A DNA stretch of 57,776 bases. Source: Phoronis australis (Eukaryota; Phoronida; Phoronidae). Position numbers and translations under genes: made by a program. Positions 35,101 to 48,262 of the stretch are shown here, one piece after another (position 1 is the first letter of the stretch; every line of letters starts with the position of its first letter). The stretch is taken from positions 83,632 through 141,407 of the forward strand of contig NMRA01000196.1 of NCBI GenBank assembly GCA_002633005.1, written 5' to 3'. The notes below the pieces were generated by a model. It was not told the DNA's origin. It did not search any database and saw only the letters and a list, made by a program, of their open reading frames with translations.

Positions 35101-38100
35101 ATGGTCGGCTGCTGTGTGGCCCGTTGTTCGGCCACACAGGCGAAATGCGAAGGAATTAGCTTCCATACCATCCGAAGACCCCATAATCGGCTGTGGGAAG
35201 AAAAGCTTAGTACTTCTGTCAACGTGAATGGCAGTTGTTTCAGCGATAAGACTTTATATATTTGTTCAAGACACTTTGAAGGCGAATGTTTTGTAAGAGG
35301 CTCTGTTAGGCCTACTACTTATCCTGTCTTCACGTATCCATTTTTCTTTTCTCCGTTTTGATGAAAACTATCTGGTAAACTTTTTGACAAAAATTGTCCG
35401 CTAAATTTCTTCCAAAAGAGTGACTCATGAACTCCTGTCCTTACGAGGAACTTCAGCCATAGTCTAGTGAGAGAATTAACCAAATTACTCTTCGCTGGTC
35501 GTTTGGTCACAGCAGAATGCGCACATTTTGTAAGGATTTGGATCAGCGATTTCACCAAATTCACACCCGTGTGCAAATAAATAGAACGCTAGTAAAACAT
35601 TTAACATCAACAAAGATTACATTGGTACTCCAGAAATAACCACCTGGACCACTCAAAATATATCTCGCAATTCAACAGCAGGTTATATACTCGTTTAATG
35701 CGACTGAATGCCGCACAAAAAGTGGACCGTGTTAGCCAAGTACGCTGCAGTCTATGAAAATACCGCCAACTAACCCGAGTTTTAACTTCTTTGCAAACAT
35801 GGAATAGGGATATCAAAGTAGTGTGAAGGTAGTTTTTATAACTCAATATTAAATTTTTGTAAGCGGACAAACGATATTTAAATTTCCGCCTTAATTCCTA
35901 CTATTTCCAACCTTACGCCTGTCAAACGATAATTTATGACAAAAACAAAATTCTTCAACCGGTTCTACACCAGCTCTACATAATATGAACCAATCCTACT
36001 CCTAATGTAACAAAAAGGCCCCTTGCGTAACGGATACTAAGTATGGTCCTTCTAAAATATTGGATCGGTTCTGCTAACGCAGCCTCGCGAAAAGTCACAC
36101 AAAAACTTGTGAGATGCTCCATCGTGTTACAGGTGAAACACGTGATAGTAGTACTTTCCTTCGCGATATCCTTGCGTGAATGGTACTTAGTATGTGGATT
36201 TCCCATTGTGTGACATCATTTGTGCGTCTGTCATGTTTGGGTCATCCCTCCCCCTATATTCCAAGGAACGAGACATTGTGATGTCAGCCAAGTAAATCAA
36301 TACATTATTGAAATGCTAATGGTTATGTATAGCGTCGTGCATGCCTGTTTCATATCATTCAATGTTAATTGCTTTAATGGCTGAATCCGCGATGTTTAAG
36401 ATTGTAAGAAAGGGTCAGTCTTTGCTATGCTTTATTTTAGATGAAAGTTTTAAAAGGCGAATTATAGAGGGTAGCATGCCTACATTGTTTATGCCACCAT
36501 CACCACTTAAAACTGTTATTCGCGGAAAACCCCCTCTCGTGAGTAAATGTATATAAATTCGTTCTCAACATTTTCTTTTACGTTCTATTCCTATTATTGT
36601 TATTCTGTGCACATTCATCCTCTTTAGACCTATCAGTAATAAGCTCTTCAGACATGTTTTACCGTATGTACACATCGAAATACCACTTTCATTCCTTAAA
36701 GCGAATGTTTTGAGGAAGAGTTGCAGAAGGCCTTAGATAGTCTCATTTGAGATTTCCACCGACTATTTTGGAAACCTGTAACAAAATAATTCGCAAACTA
36801 TAACGTAAATGTCATTGTCTTGTTATGTTGCTTATTTTATCACAAAGTTGATGCTACATCAACTGATGCTCATTCTAACCTTGAGTCAACTCAAGTGTTG
36901 TTTCAGTGTTTACATTAAATTAAGATAATGAGATCGAGCCGTCAGATTTTGTTAAGTGTGGGGATTTTCCGTATCTTTGATTTGGATTGTCCTATAACGA
37001 TATCACAGGCCATGAACATTGGGAGACTCGATCGATGGGTAATTGGCGTACTTTTGATTGCTAAGACCCCACATTTAAATGAACGTTGCTAAAATTAGTT
37101 ACAATGAATCATGCAAATCAATTTTGGCTCCATATTCATCTTTTTTCACTTTCAAATGCAAAAGAGCAGCATCGTTGTATTATGGTACATGTACTTATCA
37201 AATACGTTAATCAATGACCTAATAAACCTCTAACGGCAAGAAGCTCATTAATTACTAAAAGCTACCTTCCGTCAAAAAATGTTTGATTTAGAACAATTAC
37301 TGGTATAACTCTCGTACTTATGTATTCCTTACTTGGGGTTTCTTAAGGTTAAGCTAATAAAATTTCAGATCACTGACATCGTAGTCTGAACTTTTATGAA
37401 CTTCGCCTGAATGCCTGTGTCAGTTCAGATATTACCCCTAAACAAGGTAAAACCAATTTCATAACGATAAGCGGTCGTAAACACAACTTGTTTTGTCATA
37501 TGACACGAGTTTAATGTCGCTTTTTAATTAAACAATACCATTCTTATTGATAACTGTTTGTGCATATTTTTCCAGTCCACTATTACTGTATGGACTGTTA
37601 ATGGAGTACATGCAACTCCTGTGCCAGACAGTACATTGTCGACTGCAACAGCAGCAATTGTAAGTGGGCGATCACTTCTTTTTAGACCACACTGATAAGA
37701 TGCTTGCAAGTGTGTCTCGTAGTGTTTCAGTTGTAACGTCAGCTCTCGGCAGTAGACTATTGTACTTGTTGGACCACAATTAAAGCATACTATGTTGTTT
37801 CCTCTGAAATAGCAGCAGTCAGCAGTCGACCTCTGGTTACTTTTCTAATAGTTACCAGGGTCACTGACAGTGTACCTGTATAGTCAATCACTTTAATATT
37901 AAGGTGGAATTTAACGATCATACATTTCTAAATACGGAAGACTGCATGTAATGCATGAACCTAAAATCAGTTAGTAAACACTTAAGCTTGCAAGTTTTCG
38001 AATGATGTTTGCCAGTCGGTATAATCATACAAAACTGGTCAAATGTCGCCCACGTATTTTCCTGAAAAAAAATGTATTAAACTTTGACAGAATTCATCAA

Positions 38101-41100
38101 TCCCCATTTTAATTACTGAAAAGACATTAGCTGAAGACAAAAAAAATAAAATTTACAACATCATATTATTTAATTATAGTTGAAATATGAAAACACCGGA
38201 CATTTGTTGGACGACATCTTCTCTTTCAACTCCAGGCAACAACACACTGGTATCGTGTACAAGACACATTGACTGTATTGGAGTGGGGAAACCTTGCAAA
38301 CCATGTAAGCAAGTGGCCAGAGCGCTGAAACTACGTAAAAAGCGAATATCCATGTAGGCGAACCGCCCACTAAAGGCAAAGACACCTTTACCAAAACTGA
38401 GCAATCGAGCCTTAGCTCAGGCGTCACGGTCTCAACGGCAACAAAACATGGAGCTACTGCGAGAACAAATACAAAGCAGAGAAGCAGAGGTTACATCAAG
38501 TATCCACGAATCACTTGCCACTGTGTTAACCAAGGCGATCAGCTGGTCAAGTTGTTTTGGACGGAGCAACAAAAGAACTTTTTGCGACCGTATGGTGGCC
38601 ACAGGGTTCTCGTTTATCTTTTACAGTTAATTTCACAAAAGGCTTGCACTATGAACATTTAACATTTTGAACAGTGATGGATCAAGAATAATATTGAAAT
38701 CAACATTGATTACAGAAATCACGTATATTAAGAGTTCTGAAACGTGTCACGTTACACTCTTTCCTGTATTACTTCTTCCATAAAACGTTTAAAAGCATTT
38801 TTGAGAAGTAGCATTCGTGTAACGCGTGTTCCATTGGAAGAATAATAAGCTAAAGAAAATATTTAGTATTATTCTATCCTATGTTTGCAGATGGCATCCT
38901 ACCATGATACTGTAAGCGATCCTACACTACAACAAAAGCCCGCAGGCTTATAAGACGCTGCGACCCATTGGTGTCCTCCAACAACCAAGGGAATCAACCT
39001 TACGTGACTATACAAGTTATATTTGTCCAAGCCAGGGATTTCAACCAGAGGTACAGTTACCGTTGGTACCAAATCGCCATATTTGTTTCAATTTTAAGAA
39101 TTGTAATTGAATGCATCATCTGCATCATCTGAGGCTGTTAATGTTATTATTCTCTAGATAATCATACACTTCTAAAATTCATAGCAGGCCACCATAGTAA
39201 TTTTAAATTTTCGTTTCGAAAGTTTTTAAGTAACATTTTTTTAATAGTGCGTGAACAGTCGGGTATGGGTCAAATTAGCAGAGCTCTTGTTCGTTTTTAG
39301 GTTAGAGAACCATTAATCTGTGTCTGGTAATACCCCGTATTTGCCCAAAACAGGTTGTAAACGAACTAAAAAAACTGGTGATGAACCTTACGGATAACGA
39401 GAGATATGTTGCTATGCTACATGATGAGATGAAAATAAGAGAATGCCTGGTCAGTGACGGCCTTAATAAAAATGTTTATCAATTTTGTTTACCACATTTT
39501 CACTCGAAGCATGTAAGAATAAATTTTCAAAAATATCATCATCAGTGGGAAAGTACAATTGTAAATGAGAACATAATTATACGCATTCAGCATTTAATCA
39601 TGCAATCAGGTCATTGATTATGGACCATGTACATCATGGAAGGTGCTTTATTCATTTAAAGGTTTATCATGAAAGAACAAGAGAACTTGAGGGGTACGCT
39701 CACAGTGAAGGCAATATTGCCACCCATGTACTGGCTTTCTTTATCGTTGATATAACTTCGGATCGTCCAATTAGATTCGTCTTCGGCTATTTTGGAATGA
39801 CATGGGCCACATCCAGACAGCTTTATGATTTATTGTGGAAAGCCATCTTCATACTGGAAACACAGTGTAATTTAAAGGTGCGTAGCGGTATCTCTTATTA
39901 CCAACTACGATTAAAACATTTATTGTAAAGATAACGCCATAGTGGAAATATATATTGAGGTTGGTCACTGATTGTTTTTTCGTAAATTTCAGGTAGTGGC
40001 ATCATCCGCCGACAAAGCAAGTGTAAACCAGAAGTTGATAGATATATAGCCGAACCATTAATGTGTTTTCAGTTGACAATTCCTCTTTATGGTTTGTAAG
40101 CGAAGGCTCTCATTTACTAAAGACATCTAGGAACTGTCTTTACAACTCTGGTTCGGGGATTAAATTCAAGATTCATGTGGATGAGTCATGCCATCCCCTG
40201 CTAATTTGCAGGTAAAGAAACAGTACAAATTTTTAAGCTAAAATAACTTGAAAAATACACTTATTGGCACTAGTGTTTATTTATGCACAAGACTTTTACA
40301 TAACAAAAATTAACACTACAATTCACTGTTTGTTAAAAGAACGATAACGAATTGTTTAACTTCGTGAAGTTTCATAGATGATAAATTCTTTTCAGAACAA
40401 CGATAATCACATACAATGGAACTACGTTAAGGATGTGTACCTCGAAGATAAGAAGGGGGAGCTGAAGATGACCAAGCTGACAAAAGCTCAACTCGTAATC
40501 GTTGATGAGCGTTCCGTTGACAGCTGAGGTTGGTGTTACTATATCGTTGGCCGAACCAAATAAAGTCCAAATATGTTTATGGAATCGTTAGTAGTTTCAA
40601 TGGCCTTTTTTAGACAATCTGTGGAAAACGTAATGGAAGCCTTCTCAGAGGAAAACACAAGAGAAACTGTGAAGTACATTCGAATGTTTGACAGAATGTT
40701 CGATTGCTTGAATATTTTCGTTCGGAATTTGAAGCAATGAAAAAGCTCAAACCTGACCTTCTGCTCTACACTAATGTGGATGATCCCTGTTTTCAGGCAA
40801 GTAAGCTAATAAGAATGGAAAATATGTCGTTGACTTAAATATGTGTGTTGGTAAAGACTCTTAATTTCTGCAATCGTAAATTTTATGACTTTTCTCCCGG
40901 GAAATTTCCTCACAGGGAAAGTCAAGTACTTTGTACTAGATGTTGCTAGATGGTACTTTCGTCAAAAATTTTGTTTAACGTCATACTGTACGACGGGAAA
41001 TCACAGAATTTATATTAAAAATAAATCTTTAAAGATCTACATGTATATAGTCAGTTGATATGAACATATAATTTTAATGGTTTTGTGTATTCATTTATAT

Positions 41101-41245
41101 TGTGTAATAGTTCCTAAACAACGAGTTCTTGGGGTGGCTAAAGGAATGGAGGACTACATGTATTGTGGAGGATAGACTGGGTTATTCCAATGCTGAAAGG
41201 AACAAAATGTTCTGATCATCTCAAACCAAACTTGCAAGGGTATAG
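35101..41245 (+). pseudogene. THAP9 / P-element-like transposase, decayed
   Basis: It opens with a THAP finger (35101-35292: C5, C9, W, then ICSRHF) that binds DNA in this family. Exon-like pieces follow at 36441-36538, 37576-37659 and about 38410-38600 (a helical, charged stretch). Next come 38930-39050 (SPQAYKTLRP, ESTLRDYTSYI), 39354-39512 (LHDEMKIRECLV), 39614-39878 (ATHVLAFFIVD), 39993-40215 (SADKAS, LLKTSRNCLYNSG), 40396-40530, 40613-40800 (FDRMFDCLN) and about 41111-41245. The order matches P-element/THAP9 transposases, whose RNase H-like core cuts and pastes DNA. Splice phases clash after the THAP piece. Frames break near 38,530 and 40,730, and an in-frame TGA sits at 41213. The element is dead or nearly so. 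Terminal repeats were not located. Confidence 0.85.
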
Positions 41246-41626
41246 TAACAACAGGTTAGTTTACAACGATTCCAGATCATGTATATTTTACGCATTTAGG
41301 CACATGAAATTGCGCACCATAAACCAATATGCTAATTTCTCCGCGTTTACACGTAGAAGACATGAAACACTTCGTATAAAAGGAGCACCAGATCTTTAAA
41401 TTCGATCGTCCACATGATTTTTTCACACGTTGAATCAATGTGACAAGCGTTTAGGTCGGACGGTAGAAACAATGAAGTAAAACCAGAGATAAATTTTGGT
41501 AGGCAAAGTTTGTGAATGAAGGTCAACGTTATTTGATATGGGAAAGCATAATCTGTTTCATTCTATTTATGAGCAGTGACAGCAATTGTCGAGTTAACCA
41601 AATTCCTGTTATCAAAAGCAGGGGCC

Positions 41627-41682
41627 ACTCGCCCAGTCTCCAATGCGAGTAAATACATGTACATGTATGGTGCTGGGCGAGT
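41627..41682. repeat. Inverted 10-mer pair ACTCGCCCAG / CTGGGCGAGT
   Basis: The 10-mer and its complement lie 36 bp apart here, and again in the opposite arrangement at 43245-43254 and 43271-43280. Similarity extends past the 10-mer into GTAGA(A/G)(A/G)TT(A/G)TC. Confidence 0.55.
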
Positions 41683-42124
41683 AGAAGTTGTCAGAGCACA
41701 AAAAGCACTATTAATATCGTTTCCCAGATGAACATGAATAAATTTTCTCCTCCTTGTGCTGTTTTTATCGTGAATTTAAGGTTCAGTTTGGCCAGCTTAT
41801 CGATGCTCCGCCAGTAAAAAAACATCGGCGCAGTGCGATCTTACCGATTCTGCAGATGTCACCCGTTACGCGATTCGTCTAGACAGCAGATCGCAGTGTG
41901 TGGTCGTGCACAAGGGAGTTTGTGGACTACTTCCGAAACCAAGAAAGGGGGGGAAGACCAGTCCATGTGCTCATAGCAAGTGAAATACCATATCTCTTGG
42001 AACTGATTTCTTGTTTTAATGTAGAACGTCATTTTAGCCAAAATTATTTTATAAATAATAACATTTGCCGTAATAAGCGCCCATACCCCTATAAGCGTTC
42101 CCCACTAGTTTTCAGACATCGCTA

Positions 42125-43127
42125 AAATAAGCGCCCAGTCCATGAACCTGTTCATGTATGCCTTACCTACAGTTCTAAAATTCTTCAGTAATGTCTTCAA
42201 TTTATCTATAATATCTGACAGTCCTGAAAAATCATTGTACGCGGAATTTCTAGACCACGAACCTCGCCGCTAAGTCGGTATTTATCCGTGGCTATACATG
42301 TACACTTCAAATTTCCGCAGTGCTTTGAAAAGAATGCAAAAAATTGCTAATCACGATGCGAGGAACGTGTTCCACTCATGGTCAGGCCTTTCAGAACAGA
42401 CGCAGCGTACTGGTCAACGGGATTGTATTGTATGTTTCCCTTACAGATCTTCTCCCTCAACAGGAATCTTACTTTGTACACGTAAAACCCACGAATCGAA
42501 ACTCGACCAGCATTAATGAGCTTGTGGCCAAGAAAGGGCCTACATAATTCAGGCTTGCTACTCTGGCAAATGAACTCTGATGACACGCACGCGCTTGCTC
42601 ACTCGGCGCACACCTTCAGACTAATGGCAAAACAAACGTCACGGCGTGACAACAACTTGTGTTCGTCCAGATTTTTCACTTGTTGCGGGTTCTAGCGCAG
42701 ATTTGGACTTAATCTGCGGTTAGGCCTGACTCCATAGGAACTTGAAAATCTTAAGGACGCTATTTGGGAAACTTAAGGATGATTTCAGGTAATTTGTTTA
42801 GTCGAAACTGTATTTTTACTCAAGAATTCAAGTTGCCCTATTGACGATAGCCTGGCCGCGACGCATCAGTCGGCAAGTTTTTGCCCTGGGAATTCAGCAC
42901 ATTTTTTTAAAACGATCGTAATTTAACAACAAAGTTTGATAGCAATGCACCACAATTTTGTAGAAAGTATGTCATTGCTGAGAGATACGTCACAGCGAGT
43001 AAATTCGATGAATCCTAGCCTCCGAGTTCACCCGTTTCGGAGACCGGGTTTCAACCGCCTTAGGCTGCAATAAGCGCCCCCCCCCCTTCCGAAAAGATTT
43101 TTTCTAAGCACCCTGGGCGCTTATTAG
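42125..43127. mobile_element. Possible ~1-kb element with AATAAGCGCCCAG ends
   Basis: AATAAGCGCCCAG begins near 42126 and its inverse CTGGGCGCTTATT ends near 43125. Extra direct copies of ATAAGCGCC lie at 42072 and 42091 and at 43069; the last forms a ~57-bp hairpin with the right end. There is no coding content. The boundaries are tentative. Confidence 0.4.
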
Positions 43128-43129
43128 GG

Positions 43130-45355
43130 CGAATACGATAGCCTTAACTGATGGTGACATCAACGCACGAAACGATGACTTTTATTAACACCAGTAGCAA
43201 ATTTGTGGTGACAGACGCTAACGGCCGGGCAACTGAACTTCAGGCTGGGCGAGTAGAGATTATCTTGCTCACTCGCCCAGCTGGCGAGCAGGGTTTTGAA
43301 ACTTGGGTATATCCCTGTCATTTTGTTTTTAAATGTGACACTGATAATTGTTTATTATCGAATCTTGTGCATACCAGATTCTCATTCAGCTACATAATTA
43401 CACACACACACGAACTAAATGCAAACAAAGGGAATGCTTCATTTTGATCGCTGCACATTTCTATAGGTCAGTAGGAAAATGACAATTCGCAAGCGTAATC
43501 CATTATCTTTTCAGCTTTATAAAGAATAAGCAGAACTGCACTGTATGTGGGTTTAAAAGTGAAGAAATGTTGAGGTTTCAATAATAAGTGACAAACTTTC
43601 CTGTTGATGAAAAATTTATTCGATTGTCAAAGTGTAACATTAACGGGCTTTCTACTTTCATGTACAATCGATGCAGTCACTGAATGTCATTTTCAAATAC
43701 TATATACTAAATTGAAAAGTTTTTACCATTAGTATAAAGCCTTTCTCCTAAAAGTAAAAGTTAATGTCACTCAGTGAGAAACGACAGGTATTGATACCAG
43801 ATGCTTTTGGTATTTATTTCACTGGGATCACGTAGTTTCAATGGCCTATTGTAGCGCTTCTAAAAAAGACCCACTTTCGGCTCGTGGCTTTCCTTCGTGT
43901 AACCTCATTCAGCTTCAATAACATTCACAATTAGATCCTTGAAGGGAAACACAACAATATATCACTTGACTCGTTTTGTGCCCAAAATCTGACACTGAAT
44001 TCGACCAGAGTGTCACTACAGCTGTAGGTCTTCTTTAGATTCAGCCCCTCATGTTTCTTCCAGGAAAAGAAATATTAAGCTATTGTCCACACATGAATCG
44101 TTGCCTATAAAGAGCATTCTCTCCAACGAGGCTGGCTGGGGTAGCAGTCAGATATAGTTCCACTGCAGACACAAACAATCCACTGGTACATTAATTGTGT
44201 TATGGTAATTTTGTACCGAATGCAATTCACATTTCTCCAACAAAGGGCCACTGACTTGTACATTTTGCCATGCAGCACAACGACTGAGGTACATTATGCC
44301 AGGACACAATATTTTGATGGTTTTCATCAATGGATGTATTTTAGATGTAAAAATAGTCATTTTGTCACCACATTAGGCCTTTAACTAATTAACTGATAAT
44401 TGTCATATTTTGCTATATATACATTGTAAATAACATGTCATTTTTGTGAGTTGATAGCCGGTTCAGTAAATAATATCAAGTCCTCGGCAAAAAAATCAAC
44501 AAAAATACAACTTTAACATACCGGTACCAATATTGACAGTACAAACTACAGTACAATACGGTACAATATACATGTCATGTTTTTAGATCATTGATAAACA
44601 TTACAAACAAAAAGACAACGAGCAACCCTGTCTCACTTCAAGTGTACAGAAAAAATAGTCCGAAACATTTCCAGGCTTATCTGAATTGATTTGCCAGTTT
44701 CTTGTTTAGAGATTAACAACACTCGGACAGAACATCTGCAGTGAACCGACGGCCTTATCCAAGGCGCAAATTTTTTATCATGTTTGCCGCGCTATGCGGA
44801 TGAACCTACACACACACGATGAAACTTATAAACATGCACGTAGTTAGAAAATGGTGTACCGGTATCTCAATTTATAACGCTGGACAACATTTCGCTAGTA
44901 CTGGAACACGCATTACGGTCTTTCACGGTCAATAAATAAGCTCACCATGCTTTCCCACCTTTGCTATGCACAGGAATAAGCCTCATCACTTCTTTGGATG
45001 GACTAGGTACACCTGTGCAGTGTAGAATAGGTTATATCTAAAATTTCAAAGTATTTGGCCTGTGCACCAGTCTTTCATTAGAGAGCAAGAGAGGACGAGA
45101 GGGAGAGAACAGAAAGGAGGGGGTGACAGAATGCGTTTGTTGCTTGGTGAAATGACGTTTCTCCAAGAACACTGTATGTTGCTTTGTCATAAAATTTGTT
45201 ACTTGGCGAAATTCTTTCGCCTAAGTATGTTGCTCTACATCAAGTTTTTTGCTCGCAGTCTGTAAGTTGAAGTGTTCGTGTAATTCGCATGAAATTCACA
45301 CACACACACANATAGCTCAAAAGTCTACTGTATTGTTTTTTGTAATGATTGAATT
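43130..45355. other. Intergenic stretch, no gene recognised
   Basis: Includes a short plus-strand frame at 43151-43447 that begins with a coding-looking run but has no partner exon, and a CA microsatellite ending at 45310. Confidence 0.4.
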
Positions 45356-45359
45356 GAAG

Positions 45360-46370
45360 ATGATGCGCGTGGCGGCCATTTTATTTTCGAATTCAGATTC
45401 AAATGCTTATACGGACTGTAATTTTTGACATAGAAAGCTGAAAATCTGCACGAATATTATAACATTTGTGTTTAACGCTTGTCCCGAAATCATTAACTTC
45501 CGGTAAACTGTGACAGAAATGTCGGCCTTTGCGTTTGGGCACATCCATTTCAAACGCTAAAACGTTTTGTCTTGTAGAGGGCACATTGTAGAACCAATTG
45601 CTTCGAACATTTTCATGTGTTAGTCTCTTGTGAGTAGCTATTACAAAGTACTGCTTTACCGCAAGTTGTTTTCAGAATGGCGGCTCTGGCGCATTATCAT
45701 CACTTTTCAATTGTGCGGGGTTTGTTGAACATAAAAAGGAAGTAACATGAACTTTTACATGTGGATTTTTAAGGTATACTCTTTCAAATAAACACCAACA
45801 ATTTCGCTCTCAGCACACAACATGTTTTTTTGTAAATGGCTCGAAGTGTGTTGTTTTTTGTTGAAACCGGATTCAAGATGGCGTTTCGGCGGCCATTTTT
45901 CCATTTCTTTGTTTGCGGAGCCATACTATTAGCTATGGCTCCGCCGTTTTTAGTAGAAATTTTCTGATTTTGCTTTCTGATTTTTCGTTCATTCCTAGCA
46001 CTGCCGCAAATGTTGCATTTGTTTTTTTTTCTAGTTCTTACTGTTCTCTCGTTTTTTGAGATTTGTGCCGCATCTTTTGTGCCTCTTGACGGATCTGCCA
46101 TCAGCTACATGTATGTGAAAGCCGTCTCTTGCTACGACTTACGGTTCTCACAATATTCGAGGTTTACTGCTCAGACGGCTGGTTTTTTGTTGACTAAGTT
46201 AATTCTAGCTGCACTTTGCTAGCCTATCATATTTGTGCTAGAGATCTCATTTTTCGTTTGATCCACATGGAATTTACATGTAGTCTTTACTTACTCAATA
46301 GCCCGAAGATAGTTGTTCTTTGGCAAACTCGGAGTCAAGATGGCGCTGTGTCGGCCATATGTCGAATTAT
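45360..46370. repeat. Diverged repeats around AAGATGGCG
   Basis: Related blocks TCAAGATGGCGTTTCGGCGG (about 45,873) and TCAAGATGGCGCTGTGTCGG (about 46,334) are both followed by a TTTGCGGA-containing stretch. Weaker relatives lie near 45,365 and 45,675. These are probably decayed copies of one element. Confidence 0.5.
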
Positions 46371-48256
46371 GTTTGCGGAACGTTAGCTTCGCGATCTTTT
46401 GACCGAATTTTTCCAAATTTTAGTATGTAATTAGATCTCCTTACGGCTACCTAATATGTTAGTGTAATAAAAGTTGGGGTCATGATCAGTGCTGTAGTGG
46501 GGCGTAGGCGCACGTAGGTGCAGCCAACCACCTTTTGGCATTTGCCTTGCACGCTAGGTCTACGCACTGTAAGTTACGTTCAGTGCTCAAGGTGATACGG
46601 TGAGCTTTGGGCGCCTACTTACCTCTAACTTTACCACTACAGCACTTGTCATGATTGTTTACTTTCTTTTGTTTCGTCGTCGAGCTCACCTTTAAACTTT
46701 CAATTTCGTCTCACCAAGTGTCGTTGTTCAAAGCACTTTCATTTATTTCAGTTTACAATTTGTTAAGTGCATTAATAAAGAAAAAATGCCATAGAAGGCT
46801 TGATTTTACGACCGGCAGATCTCCAATCCAACGTCAACTTTGGTTGGTAAAAATCCCAGGGCGTTACGAAGTCGCCACGTCACATGGGCGAGCATGCATT
46901 CAACCCTAGAGGAAGCAACCAGACGGAAGACGGATTTTAAACTGACGATTTATTGAATTAAGCAATATAGACAAAAAATGAAGCATAGGTATAAAGTCCC
47001 TACAGTTCAACAAGAAACATTTGACAGTTTTGTGAAGTTTTGTTGACTACGTATCAACATTCTATATTAGTGTTGCTAAACGCAATGAAATACAGCGAAC
47101 AATAACCATAGTGCAGATCCCAGACACACCTAAATAACTATGCAAATTGGTGTGCATATTAGATAAACGTAATACAACCGCAGCCTTTACCGTTACACAA
47201 TTGAATAATGAGGGCATAGCGTAATGTTGTAACCAACAGAATCGATCAAGAACATCTACTGTACACATATCTGCAGATAAAAGCTTAGAAAACAATAGTA
47301 AAGGATATACCGTACAGGTGTGGTTAACGTCAGGGGGCTTAGATGTGAAGGTTCTAAGGTCACTTGGTGTAGCTTAAGCCGAACTTGGGAATTTAAAGAC
47401 GGAGAACTCGGGGAAGAGCAGTTTCTAAACAGTCGATTTGGCTTCACCATTTCGCGGAGAAAAAAATGTGCATGAGTCATTACTATTTCAAGTCTCCAGT
47501 GCCGCTGAAACTGGTTGCTCTTAGTCAAAGGTAAGCGAGTTGCGTAAGGTTTGAGAGCTAAAGTTCTCGCATTCCCAAGAACACTGGTACTTGGAGGTCT
47601 CGATGGTACACTTTAGGGGTTTTAGATACCTCGAGCTTGGGAGTGTATAAGCGAAACTTAGGAAATGTTTAGGTGTTAAGCCGAACATGAAAATACAGCC
47701 ATGAGTAGCCTACCACTGTCTTGTGTGTGTGGTATAATCAGCAAAATTAAGGCATCGTATAATTACATCAACCTGCTAACATCGGCTACGAAAGTAAACG
47801 TTCGGCTTTATTCTTTGAAAAATAAAGATGTGAGTTGTTACATTCTGTTTTATGATCATGCACCTGATCTGACTTGATTATGCGTCCATATTGGATTAAG
47901 TACACCACAATCGTGATAAGCATTATAGTAACTACCGAGTGCAATAGATGTACGCATATGGTCCCCAACACGTGGTTGATAAACAGATTTGTCCCAAGAG
48001 CTATATTAGACTGACAACAAAACGAAATCAACACGAGTACACATTAATGTGGCAGCATGGATAAATAAGTAAGACGTCTTTCGCTAATTGACATCAAGTT
48101 AATAGAAAAAACACGTGGTTTCTCCTAAGGAAATCTATGAGTCTTCATAATCCGGACACAACTGACGATTCTAGTTGGCTTCTGAATCTTATTGTTCATG
48201 TGTTTGTCAAGCGTATAACCATCTCGCCAATTTTTCCAATACTTTCGAGTCACGGT
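46371..48256. other. Intergenic stretch downstream of the PKS
   Basis: No gene seen. A minus-strand AATAAA at about 47,807-47,812 is a possible distal polyadenylation signal for the PKS gene, about 450 bp past its stop. Confidence 0.4.
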
Positions 48257-48262
48257 TTTATT
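48257..48262 (-). promoter_or_regulatory. AATAAA overlapping the PKS stop codon
   Basis: On the minus strand the last codons read CTG AAA TAA A, so a canonical polyadenylation hexamer includes the stop. If used, cleavage would leave a very short 3' UTR. Confidence 0.3.

Noticed and set aside
35101-35361. Stand-alone host THAP-domain gene
   Set aside because: Downstream exon-like pieces carry P-element/THAP9 transposase motifs in the right order, so the finger belongs to a decayed transposase.
43151-43447. 98-codon frame starting MVTSTHETMTFINTSS as a coding exon
   Set aside because: Runs through an inverted-repeat motif, then into low-complexity sequence; no flanking exon or family match found.
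46010-46222. 70-codon frame with a signal-peptide-like start
   Set aside because: The hydrophobic start comes from a T-run; it lies in a diverged repeat region and has no exon partner or polyadenylation signal.
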